Positions 7,610 through 15,119 of a DNA stretch of 26,686 nt are shown here, piece after piece. A model generated the notes under the pieces. It was given only the letters and a program-made list of their open reading frames with translations, had not been told where the DNA came from and made no database searches. Source of the DNA: Sulfurovum sp. (GTDB taxonomy: Bacteria; Campylobacterota; Campylobacteria; Campylobacterales; Sulfurovaceae); NCBI GenBank assembly GCA_015661535.1, contig DQVY01000118.1, positions 1 through 26,686 of the forward strand, read 5' to 3'. How positions within the stretch are numbered: position 1 is the first letter of the stretch; each line of letters starts with the position of its first letter. Both the position numbers and the translations under genes were made by a program.

Positions 7610-8767
7610 CTATAAGTTTCTATAAAATATATAGGTAAACCTTGTTCCTTCCCCGATAACAGAAGAGACAGAAAGCTCTATATTTTCTTCATCAATGATC
7701 TGTTTTACAATATTCAATCCAATACCAAAACCGCCTTTTGCATTATTTTCTCTGTAGTATCGAGAAAATATCTTATCTACATTTTCTATGCCAACACCCT
7801 TGTCTTCTACGGTAAAAATGATCTTTTCATGGATTAATTCTAATGAGATCTTGACGATACTTTTATCAGGACTGTACTTGATGGCATTAGAAATTGTATT
7901 GTCTACAATGCGTTGTAATTTTGTTTTGGAGAATTCATAATAAATCTCTTTATCTAACTTTGTATCCAGTTGCATACCCTTTAAGTTCGCTATCTCTTGA
8001 AAATAATCTACCCTGTTTTTAATAAATTCTCCAAAATCTATCTCTTGACATTTGTACTCTACCCTTCCCTGTTTTATAAGGTAATCCATATCGTTATAAA
8101 TAGTTGCCAATGTTTTTGATGCAGACTTCATACGTTGCAAATATTTATTATCTCCATATTTATTGGCAAAAAGATCTGCATTAAGGTTAATAATACTCAA
8201 TGGGGTATTGATCTCATGCATGGAATCTTTAATGAAGTTATCTAACTGTGTGTTAAGTCGTTCAAAAGGTTTTGAGAAATTCTTTAAGAGTAAAAAAGAG
8301 AAAATAAAGAGCGAAAAAATAATAGCTATCAATACAGATGCCGTAAAATAGTAGATCTTGTTGGCAGTATGCTGGGTCGAAACCAAAAGCATATTTGAAC
8401 CAAAATAATATCCTTCAGGTAATGGGTATATATAATAATAAACGCTACCTTGCTGATGAAATCCTTCTGTAAATGTTTTAGGTTTAAAATCCAAAGTAGT
8501 AAAAATAGTTTGATAATTTTTATCATACAATGCTGTTTTATATTTTTTATACCTTGGAAAATGAAAAACTTTATCATTGTTATCATAACGTTGCATGATA
8601 TTTATAATCTGTTTTGCTTGATCTTCAAGAGAAAGTTTCACCTTTGCCTCATCAATCTGTAAAAGTAAAAAAACATACACCAGCAAAGGAACAATAAGCA
8701 GCGTAGCCAATACCCCCGTATAAATCAATGCATATTTTCTGGCAAAGTTTTTTGTATTAAAAATCAA
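7610..8767 (-). CDS. Membrane sensor histidine kinase, sox-linked
   Basis: 385 residues. Two membrane segments (about 12-37 and 139-161) flank a periplasmic sensor region of roughly 100 residues. A HisKA domain with phosphoacceptor H184 in MHEINTP follows, then an HATPase domain with N-box (DNTISNAIKYS), G1 (EDKGVGI) and G2 (GGFGIGLNIV). The start is a TTG at 8767, which overlaps the end of the response-regulator gene by 11 bases; an AGGA lies upstream. It ends about 200 bases before soxX on the same strand. It probably phosphorylates the adjacent regulator in response to a sulfur compound or redox state. The signal is not visible from sequence. Confidence 0.9.
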   Translation of the reverse strand: MIFNTKNFARKYALIYTGVLATLLIVPLLVYVFLLLQIDEAKVKLSLEDQAKQIINIMQRYDNNDKVFHFPRYKKYKTALYDKNYQTIFTTLDFKPKTFTEGFHQQGSVYYYIYPLPEGYYFGSNMLLVSTQHTANKIYYFTASVLIAIIFSLFIFSFLLLKNFSKPFERLNTQLDNFIKDSMHEINTPLSIINLNADLFANKYGDNKYLQRMKSASKTLATIYNDMDYLIKQGRVEYKCQEIDFGEFIKNRVDYFQEIANLKGMQLDTKLDKEIYYEFSKTKLQRIVDNTISNAIKYSPDKSIVKISLELIHEKIIFTVEDKGVGIENVDKIFSRYYRENNAKGGFGIGLNIVKQIIDEENIELSVSSVIGEGTRFTYIFYRNL

Positions 8768-9416
8768 TACTATATCCTACACCCCGTACATTTTTAATAA
8801 AATCTTTTTCTAACTTTTTCCGAAGGTTACCTACCTGCACACGTATATTTGCCGAGTCTACCCATTCACCCCATACCTCTTCCCAAAACATTTCACAACT
8901 AACCACTGAACCTCTTCTCTTAATAAGCAGTTCTAGTATTTTTGTCTCTGTTTTAGCAAGACTGATGGTTTCACCTTTATGGGTCAACTTCATTTTTTTT
9001 ACGTCATATTTATAATCATACGGTAAGGCTATACTTTCATCAGAAGAAGAGAAACATTGTATTTTAACGACTTGTTCTACACGCAGTTTAAGCTCTGCAA
9101 GATCAAATGGTTTACGTATATAGTCACATGCACCGCATTCATATCCACGACTTAGATCTTCTATATCAGTAAGCGATGTAATAAAGATCGCCGGTGTTTT
9201 ATTGCCATTGTCTCGTAATTCGTGTAGCATATCAAAACCATTTTGTTCTCCAGGTACCTTTACATCCAGCAAATATAAATCGTAACTACCTTCATATATC
9301 GCATCATAAGCATGATCTGAATTAGAAAAACATGTCACTTCATAACCACTGTCTTCCAAAAACTCTCGTATACTTAAAGCCAGTACTTTTTCATCTTCGA
9401 GTAACAAAACTTTCAT
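8757..9416 (-). CDS. OmpR-family response regulator, sox-linked
   Basis: 219 residues. The receiver domain has acidic residues E7, D8 and E9, phosphoacceptor D51 (LLDVKVPG) and the conserved Lys in YIRKPFD. The C-terminal winged helix ends with RVQVGNLRKKLE and GVGYSIDF, typical of OmpR/PhoB regulators that bind tandem 10-11-bp repeats. The ATG overlaps the stop of the Cache-like gene as ATGA, with GGAGAGG upstream, and the 3' end overlaps the kinase gene. It is the obvious candidate for binding the tandem TTTTACACTTC boxes in front of soxX and the dsrE-like gene. This link is inference from motif type and position. Confidence 0.93.
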   Translation of the reverse strand: MKVLLLEDEKVLALSIREFLEDSGYEVTCFSNSDHAYDAIYEGSYDLYLLDVKVPGEQNGFDMLHELRDNGNKTPAIFITSLTDIEDLSRGYECGACDYIRKPFDLAELKLRVEQVVKIQCFSSSDESIALPYDYKYDVKKMKLTHKGETISLAKTETKILELLIKRRGSVVSCEMFWEEVWGEWVDSANIRVQVGNLRKKLEKDFIKNVRGVGYSIDF

Positions 9417-10549
9417 TTAACCTCTCCTACCTTTATTTCTTTATGTTTTTGAGAAAGTACCATATCGATAAGTTCTTCTTTACTATAGTTTTTTAAAATA
9501 GATTTTGCTTCACGCTCTAGCTCTATTTTATCTTCTTGTCGTAACTTCGGTAAAATTTCTATAAGTTTTTTATCATAAGAGTTACGGAAACTTCCATGAG
9601 GATTTCCCCAGGCATTTACCACTTTTTTAATATCTTCATCTGAAAACTGTGTAAAAAAAGAAACTTCTTCTGTTTCTGTTTCAAATCTTTTTAATGCATC
9701 GTCAGAAACAACTAACAAATAGAGACCAATTTGTTCACCTTTTCCATTATACATAGGTTCATTAAGGAACAATAATCCCTCTTTATAAACGTAATTTTTT
9801 ATTAAAAGATCGTCCCAGTTCAACATTTCAATTTTAGGTAAAAGCTGCTGATTAAAATTTTGATTTGAGATAACACAATCATGCACCATAGGAAAATCTT
9901 GCATAAGTTCTGCATTTTCAAGATGTTTTTCATCCATTAGTGTAAAAAGCTCTATACCTTTTTTACGAAGTTTAAATGCAAATTCATCTATGATCTTAAT
10001 TACTTCCAGGTACCCCACAAGTTTACCGGCACTGGTAATGGGGATGGTTGCTTTGAATGTTAACAGTCTTCCCGTCTCCATACCTACTTTTGGCTCATTG
10101 TTATGTCGAAGTTCATCTAGGTCATCTCTAAACCACCAAAGCGGCATACCCTCAAACCCCTCATTCCAAGAACGTGCAAAAATAAAAAACTCTGGTGTCA
10201 ACACCTGTATACGTAGGGATTTTAAATGTGTATATTTTTTAAATCTTTCAGAGAGACTGGAAAGGATTTGATACCCCATGGTTTCATTATCAGCAATAAG
10301 CGCACTTTTTAATTCACCATCTTCAGAAAGTGCCATAGACAGGGAAAGTAGATCTACCTTTTCATAATCTAAACCTGTCCTAAACTTCTCTATAACATGA
10401 TCACCTAGGTTAATAAGCCTTTCCTCCTTATCGTTTTTTACAAAGAAAAAAATGGAGGCAAATAACACAACCAAAAGTGTAAATATTGTATATAATGCGA
10501 TTTTATTGAACAAGTGATTGAATGATTTTTTTTCTATTTGTTGAGACAT
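9413..10549 (-). CDS. Membrane-anchored periplasmic Cache-like sensor protein without output domain
   Basis: 378 residues with a single membrane helix (about residues 17-37) and the rest predicted periplasmic. The middle resembles double-Cache sensor domains of campylobacterial receptors, with segments such as LRIQVLTPEF, TFKATIPI and GKLVGYLEVI. There is no second membrane helix and no HAMP, kinase, GGDEF or methyl-accepting domain. A charged helical tail of about 80 residues follows. It starts the operon and overlaps the response-regulator gene (ATGA), so it probably feeds a ligand signal to the neighbouring kinase as an accessory protein. The fold call rests on sequence impression and is moderate; the lack of an output module is seen directly. 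Confidence 0.7.
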   Translation of the reverse strand: MSQQIEKKSFNHLFNKIALYTIFTLLVVLFASIFFFVKNDKEERLINLGDHVIEKFRTGLDYEKVDLLSLSMALSEDGELKSALIADNETMGYQILSSLSERFKKYTHLKSLRIQVLTPEFFIFARSWNEGFEGMPLWWFRDDLDELRHNNEPKVGMETGRLLTFKATIPITSAGKLVGYLEVIKIIDEFAFKLRKKGIELFTLMDEKHLENAELMQDFPMVHDCVISNQNFNQQLLPKIEMLNWDDLLIKNYVYKEGLLFLNEPMYNGKGEQIGLYLLVVSDDALKRFETETEEVSFFTQFSDEDIKKVVNAWGNPHGSFRNSYDKKLIEILPKLRQEDKIELEREAKSILKNYSKEELIDMVLSQKHKEIKVGEVK

Positions 10550-10576
10550 AAGGAACCTATAATTTTACAGTGCAAT

Positions 10577-10617
10577 AATATACCATAAATGTAATGAGTA
10601 TCCAATATACCATTACA
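10577..10617. promoter_or_regulatory. Repeat and dyad region upstream of the Cache-like gene
   Basis: AATATACCAT occurs twice as a direct repeat (10577-10586 and 10604-10613), and TGTAATG/CATTACA (10590-10596, 10611-10617) form an inverted repeat extended by GTAT/ATAC. It lies 30-70 bases before the minus-strand start at 10549, where promoter or operator elements are expected. Confidence 0.35.
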
Positions 10618-10670
10618 TCTTTACTACACCTTTGGGACAAGGTACAACATTATACTTCTCTTTTGTAAAG

Positions 10671-10726
10671 ATAGTGTAAAAATAATTACACATTTTTACT
10701 CTTCATTTACACTTCTTGGGTACTAT
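10671..10726 (+). promoter_or_regulatory. dsrE-like promoter: tandem 11-bp boxes plus TACTAT -10
   Basis: On the plus strand TTTTACTCTTC (10694-10704) and ATTTACACTTC (10705-10715) abut, each one mismatch from the box repeated before soxX. After exactly 5 nt comes TACTAT (10721-10726), identical in sequence and spacing to the sox promoter. Upstream, ATAGTGTAAAA (10671-10681) is the same box in inverted orientation (9 of 11), facing the Cache-regulator-kinase operon, so the operon may also be controlled from here. Confidence 0.65.
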
Positions 10727-10747
10727 GAAAGAAAAAAGGATTACTGT

Positions 10748-11218
10748 ATGCAAAAAACCCTTCTATTTCTTCTCACTTTCTGCACCCTTCTTTTAGCAGA
10801 AGAGACTTCAGCAAAAATAGTCTATGACCTCACGACAAAAAATCAAAAAGCATTTGAACGTAAAATACTTAAAGCCATCGTTGCTAACAAGTCCTACTAT
10901 GAGGGAAAACTCAAAGAGTTGGATGTCACTGTGGTAATTCATGGTGGGGCTTATCGATATTTTACCGTAGACCCATCCAAAACAGAATACAAAACAGACA
11001 CTCTCCTGCTAAGCGACTATGCAAGTCTTAAAAAACGTATCAAAATTATGTCAGATACTTATGATGTAGAATTTCTTATGTGTGGTGCAGGAATGCCTAA
11101 ACATGGCCTTAAAGCAGAAAACATAGTATCTTACGTTAAAATTATCCCCAATTCAACCATAGGACTCATCGACCGACAAAATGAGGGCTATGCGTACATT
11201 CCCGTAGGAGATAAATAG
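10748..11218 (+). CDS. Exported DsrE/F-like sulfur-relay family protein
   Basis: 156 residues with a Sec signal (about residues 1-18, ending LLLAEE). The mature part looks like the DsrE/DsrF fold: a beta strand VTVVIHGGAYRYF, a helical stretch, then VEFLMCGAGMPKHGL with a single conserved-looking cysteine, C112, at the position of the sulfur-binding Cys of this family. DsrE proteins bind and transfer persulfide sulfur; most act in the cytoplasm, but exported versions are known near sulfur-oxidation genes. It shares its start region with the divergent sensory operon, has AAAAAAGGA before the ATG, and overlaps the next gene. The promoter motif links it to sox. A periplasmic sulfur-carrier role is inference. 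Confidence 0.75.
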   Translation: MQKTLLFLLTFCTLLLAEETSAKIVYDLTTKNQKAFERKILKAIVANKSYYEGKLKELDVTVVIHGGAYRYFTVDPSKTEYKTDTLLLSDYASLKKRIKIMSDTYDVEFLMCGAGMPKHGLKAENIVSYVKIIPNSTIGLIDRQNEGYAYIPVGDK

Positions 11219-12069
11219 TGCCAAAACTATCAAGAAGAAACTTTTTTAAAGGTGCAGCAGCACTCGCAGCTATGCCCTTAGTCGCAGATGAAATAGAAAC
11301 AAAACAACCTGATACATTGAAGCTAGTACACATAACTGATGCCCATATGGACTTGGGAAATCCAGAAAGTGTTGAAGCGCTTGAAATGGCTGTAACCTAT
11401 CTTAATACATACTACAAGGACCTTGATTGTGTACTCTTTGGTGGAGACAACTTTAACAACAATATGAAAGCAGATTCAGATGCACTTGTTTACAAACAAA
11501 TTACAGAAAAACTGCACTGTCCTATTTACCATGTCAGAGGAAACAAAGAATCATCCCCTGCTAACGATGACCGTATTCACCTGGATGAGTTCAAAAAACT
11601 CTTTATGTCTTACAAAGAACTCATCACAGAAGGCAAAGATTGGGCTGTAGAGATCAATGGGCATATAGTATTAGGACTCGATAGTTGTATAGAAAATGCA
11701 AACAATGGTACCTACACTAAAGAGACATTAACCTTTGCTAAAAAAATGCTTGACCTAGGTAAACCTACGCTCATACTGAACCATCACCCTTATACCAACT
11801 ACTGGGGTGGTACTGAAGCAAACGACATTCATAAATATGTATTAGGAAATGCCGAAGAGACCATAAAAATACTCTTTGAATACCCTAACTTACTGGTAAC
11901 ACTCTCGGGGCATAAACATATTGATAATATTAAAATGATACATAAAGTAAAAACCATCACAACAAGAGGGTTTATCAGACCACTCGATTTAGATGAATAC
12001 CCAATGCGTTATATCGAGATAGAAAAGAATGAAGTGAGCGAGAAACTTATCTATACTGCTGATGCATAA
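11218..12069 (+). CDS. Tat-exported calcineurin-like metallophosphoesterase
   Basis: 283 residues. It starts with GTG at 11218, sharing one base with the upstream stop (TAGTG), so the two genes are coupled. The N-terminus LSRRNFFKGAAALAAM is a Tat signal. Metallophosphoesterase motifs run in order: HITDAHMD (D41, H43), FGGDNF (D77, N78), RGNKES in place of GNHE, LNHHPY and LSGHKHID. The GNHE His is replaced by Lys here, so the metal site or activity may differ from the standard. SoxB belongs to the same superfamily, and this protein shares its Tat route and likely regulator. Hydrolysis of a sulfur-bearing or phosphoester substrate in the periplasm is possible; nothing in the sequence shows which. 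Confidence 0.8.
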   Translation: MPKLSRRNFFKGAAALAAMPLVADEIETKQPDTLKLVHITDAHMDLGNPESVEALEMAVTYLNTYYKDLDCVLFGGDNFNNNMKADSDALVYKQITEKLHCPIYHVRGNKESSPANDDRIHLDEFKKLFMSYKELITEGKDWAVEINGHIVLGLDSCIENANNGTYTKETLTFAKKMLDLGKPTLILNHHPYTNYWGGTEANDIHKYVLGNAEETIKILFEYPNLLVTLSGHKHIDNIKMIHKVKTITTRGFIRPLDLDEYPMRYIEIEKNEVSEKLIYTADA

Positions 12070-12101
12070 AGAGAAGTATTCATGAAGTTACGCATACAAA
12101 T

Positions 12102-13133
12102 TTAAATATGAAAGAAGAATTTTGACCCCACACCCTCTTCACTTTCTATCTGGAGTTCTGACTTATGCAAGCCAAGGATACTTTTCACAATAGAAAGTCC
12201 CAAGCCCATAGAGTTGTCCCAGGTATGTGTCCCTGAACGGTAGAATTTTTTCGTCACTTTTGAAATATCGGAGGAGGAAATGCCGGCACCTTTGTCTGAC
12301 ACAGCGATCTCTTTTTCACTGACAGTCACAAGTACTTCATCTTTAGAATATTTTAAAGCATTTTCAATGAGGTTTTTCAACACTACTTCCAAAAGTGTAC
12401 GGTCTGCTTCAACAATATATGTACTGCCTTCCAAAATGATCTCTCTCTGTGGATATTTTTCTTTCAGAGACAATTTCACTTCTTCTGCCAAAGCATAAAA
12501 GTCAAAACTGCTTGGATGCAGGGTTGCCTCTCCGCTCTCAAACTTATTCCATAGAACGAGACGACTTAGCAACGCTTCAATTTTTACACCATTGTTATAA
12601 ATTTTATTTAAAAACTTTTCTTGTAATGCTGCCGGTATCTCTTTATCTTCTTCAAGTGTCTGAGCATAACCCATGATAGAAGCAATAGGATTACGAAATT
12701 CATGTGCAATCGCAGAGATCATATCTCCTCGTTGTCTGTTTTTAAGTTTTAGTTTTGCATTATAACGCTGCTTCACATCTTCACGTTTTTTCGAACTTCT
12801 CAATGCCTGAATAAGGTTTTGATTGATATCTTCAAACTCTTGTGTAAAAAAATGTGCTTTATATTCAACCGTATTAACATTCTCCAATTTGTCCAGATTT
12901 TCCAAATATCGGTTAATGGTATCTAACTCTTTTTGCATACGATCTGCCCCGCGATAGACAGCAAAAACAAATATGAAAAATCCTAATCCCAACAAAGAGA
13001 GTGCCAATATCGCAATATTTTCATCCGGAACAAAAAGAAAGAACACAATAGAAAAAAGCACAAAAATAAATACTGCAACACTCACAAGTCTTGCCATAAC
13101 ATATTCTTTAAAATGAGGTCGTTTAAATAACAT
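12102..13133 (-). CDS. Membrane histidine kinase without adjacent regulator
   Basis: 343 residues. Two N-terminal membrane helices (about 13-34 and 38-60) are separated by only a few residues, so there is almost no periplasmic sensor. A coiled linker (65-135), a HisKA domain with H144 (IAHEFRNP) and an HATPase domain (NLIENALKYS, DKGAGI, GLGLSIV) follow. GGAGG overlaps the upstream thioredoxin stop region, placing it last in the minus-strand run that begins at 16447. No response regulator is next to it; the partial one at 26456 is the only other unpaired candidate in view. It probably senses an intramembrane or cytoplasmic cue. It converges on the phosphoesterase gene with a 32-base gap. Confidence 0.88.
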   Translation of the reverse strand: MLFKRPHFKEYVMARLVSVAVFIFVLFSIVFFLFVPDENIAILALSLLGLGFFIFVFAVYRGADRMQKELDTINRYLENLDKLENVNTVEYKAHFFTQEFEDINQNLIQALRSSKKREDVKQRYNAKLKLKNRQRGDMISAIAHEFRNPIASIMGYAQTLEEDKEIPAALQEKFLNKIYNNGVKIEALLSRLVLWNKFESGEATLHPSSFDFYALAEEVKLSLKEKYPQREIILEGSTYIVEADRTLLEVVLKNLIENALKYSKDEVLVTVSEKEIAVSDKGAGISSSDISKVTKKFYRSGTHTWDNSMGLGLSIVKSILGLHKSELQIESEEGVGSKFFFHI

Positions 13134-13144
13134 ACATTAGCCTC

Positions 13145-13591
13145 CTAAAAACCATCTGCTTGTATCTCTTTCAAATAACCCAAAAAATCATCCACAGTAA
13201 AATAGCCTGTAATAGTATCAACAATCTCTTTCTCTTTTGTCATAAAGTAAAGATTTGGAATGGTACCATCGAAGCCCTTAAGTTGATTCGATTCAACTTT
13301 GTTGGCGCGCAACACTTTTACTAAAATATACTCTTTTAATATCTCTTGCACGCGCGTGTCTGAAAGTGCACCTTTTTTCATCTTGATGCACCATTTACAT
13401 TTTACATCTTCAACCAAAACAATGACATTTTTCTCTTCAATATTGGCACGTTCGAACGCTTGAGAAAGTCCTATACCCCAATCCAAGTTGTTAAATGCAT
13501 CTAAAGCTTTGTCACTGTGCTTTGCCTCGCTATAAGAAAAAGAACCCAAAAGGATGACAACAGATAAAAAAATGGTCCTCATACGCAACAT
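13145..13591 (-). CDS. Exported thioredoxin-like protein (CKWC), second of tandem pair
   Basis: 148 residues with a signal peptide (about 1-23). The thioredoxin-fold active site is CKWC (C65, C68), with cis-Pro in GTIPNLYF, and the C-terminal segment ITGYFTVDDFLGYL closely parallels the upstream paralogue. It looks like the DUF255/thioredoxin_7-type family used for periplasmic thiol reduction, comparable to SoxW. The ATG at 13591 is one base after the upstream stop; an internal ATG at codon 4 is an alternative, and neither has a clear ribosome site. It is cotranscribed with its paralogue and the following kinase. The substrate is unknown. Confidence 0.8.
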   Translation of the reverse strand: MLRMRTIFLSVVILLGSFSYSEAKHSDKALDAFNNLDWGIGLSQAFERANIEEKNVIVLVEDVKCKWCIKMKKGALSDTRVQEILKEYILVKVLRANKVESNQLKGFDGTIPNLYFMTKEKEIVDTITGYFTVDDFLGYLKEIQADGF

Positions 13592-13592
13592 T

Positions 13593-13982
13593 CTATTTTA
13601 TTTTTTTCTCAACATCATCAATGTAACTTAAAAAATCTTCTATATTAAAATACCCTACAATTTCTTCCAACACTGCCTTGTCTTCTTTCATAAAAAAGAT
13701 GGTAGGTACACCTTGTATGGGAGGTAAAACAGCCATGGCATTGCCATTTTCTCTCATTACTTTAACCAACACAAACTTTTCAAGTCGTTTTTCAACTGCC
13801 TCATCTGTAAGTGTACGGCCTTTCATCTTTTTACACCATCTGCAGTGTTCACCTTCAACCATTACCATAAGGGGTTTATGTTCTTTTTTTGCCATAGCCA
13901 GTGCACTGTCCATATCTTTAGCCCACTCTAGTGCAAAAATAGTTCCCGTTAACAATAGTATGCTTAATAGTATTCTTTTCAT
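13593..13982 (-). CDS. Exported thioredoxin-like protein (CRWC), first of tandem pair
   Basis: 129 residues with a short signal peptide (about 1-17). The active site is CRWC (C47, C50) in EHCRWCKKMK, with cis-Pro in QGVPTIFF and an end segment IVGYFNIEDFLSYI. It matches the next gene in layout, indicating a tandem duplication, and the same core (CxxC followed by KM) occurs in the cytochrome fusion at 1-729. AAGGAC precedes the ATG. It lies 15 bases after dapE. It probably acts as a periplasmic thiol:disulfide reductant; the partner is not evident. Confidence 0.82.
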   Translation of the reverse strand: MKRILLSILLLTGTIFALEWAKDMDSALAMAKKEHKPLMVMVEGEHCRWCKKMKGRTLTDEAVEKRLEKFVLVKVMRENGNAMAVLPPIQGVPTIFFMKEDKAVLEEIVGYFNIEDFLSYIDDVEKKIK

Positions 13983-13997
13983 CTACTTGTCCTTCAT

Positions 13998-15119
13998 TTA
14001 ATCAAAATATTTAACCATGTCTTTGAATACGTCACAAAGTTTTTCCACTTCTGCAATAGAAGTACGTTCATTGGGTGCATGAATAGTATCATTTATCACA
14101 CCAAACTCAACCACATCTATGCCAAATGCACCCATAAAACGTGCGTCACTGGTACCTCCGGCTGTAGAAAGTTTTGTCTCAATACCTGTCACTTCCTTGA
14201 TGCTCTGCATCAGCTTGCCTACTACCTTGGAGTCTCTGGTCGTCACAAACGGGTAAGACCCTTGTGTCAATTCCAGACTATAGTCTAGATCTTTAAAACA
14301 TTTATCTATGTGAAGTCTAACTTCTTCTTGTGTAGTTTTAGTGGAATTACGCACATTAAACATAAGTTTTAGGGAACCTGGGGTGACATTTGTCACCTCC
14401 ATACCCCCGCGTATATCTGTAATGACCATTTGACTTGGCGCAAAATCGTCATCACCATTGTCCAGGTTGACGCCTGCAATTTTCTCCAAAACAGGTGCTA
14501 TCTGATGTACAGGGTTGATGGCTTTTTCAGGATATGCCGCATGTCCCTGTTTCCCTTGAATTGTCAGGTACCCATTAATAGACCCTCTGCGGCCTATCTT
14601 AATAGCATCTCCAAATGTTCTCTCACAGGTTGGTTCAGCAACAATACAATAATCTGGTAGCATGCCCTGCTCTTTTAAGTGTTCAAGCATCACTGCCGTG
14701 CCGTATTTACCCTCACCCTCTTCATCTGATGTAAGCAGTACAGAGAGAGTACCATTAAAGTTTTCTGTCTCTTTGCAGGTCTGTACAAACGCCGCTACGC
14801 CGGACTTCATATCTTGTGCGCCGCGTGCATAAATATTGCCCTCTTTAATGACAGGTACAAAAGGGTTGGTCTCCCACTTATCTCCGGCAGGGACAACATC
14901 CACATGTCCGGCAAAACAAAGGTGTGTACCTTCCCCAAACTTTTTGTCACCAAACGTTTTGTATAAAAAGAGATTTTTTACCCCTTCTTTATTAACATAA
15001 ACAGCTTTATATCCATCAAGGTATTCTTCTATGAACTGCAAAGATCCATCATCGTCGGGGGTAAGTGATTTGAAAGACAAAAGTTTAAGTAAAAGGTCTA
15101 CCACATTCATAGGCTTCAT
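13998..15119 (-). CDS. dapE: Succinyl-diaminopimelate desuccinylase
   Basis: 373 residues, the usual DapE length. M20 peptidase metal-site motifs are present: FAGHVDVVP (H72, D74), GAQDMKSG (D103), and SDEEGEG (E133, the general base, and E134). STAGGTSDARF and the near-terminal NDTIHAPNE supply the last ligand. DapE hydrolyses N-succinyl-LL-diaminopimelate in the cytoplasm on the route to lysine and peptidoglycan diaminopimelate. The ATG overlaps the stop of the esterase gene as ATGA. Related M20 enzymes such as ArgE share these motifs, but overall length and the GTSDAR region favour DapE. Confidence 0.93.
   Translation of the reverse strand: MKPMNVVDLLLKLLSFKSLTPDDDGSLQFIEEYLDGYKAVYVNKEGVKNLFLYKTFGDKKFGEGTHLCFAGHVDVVPAGDKWETNPFVPVIKEGNIYARGAQDMKSGVAAFVQTCKETENFNGTLSVLLTSDEEGEGKYGTAVMLEHLKEQGMLPDYCIVAEPTCERTFGDAIKIGRRGSINGYLTIQGKQGHAAYPEKAINPVHQIAPVLEKIAGVNLDNGDDDFAPSQMVITDIRGGMEVTNVTPGSLKLMFNVRNSTKTTQEEVRLHIDKCFKDLDYSLELTQGSYPFVTTRDSKVVGKLMQSIKEVTGIETKLSTAGGTSDARFMGAFGIDVVEFGVINDTIHAPNERTSIAEVEKLCDVFKDMVKYFD

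Noticed and set aside
8329..8586. Second minus-strand frame inside the histidine kinase
   Set aside because: It lies wholly within a kinase with intact domains; its composition is that of a shifted frame.
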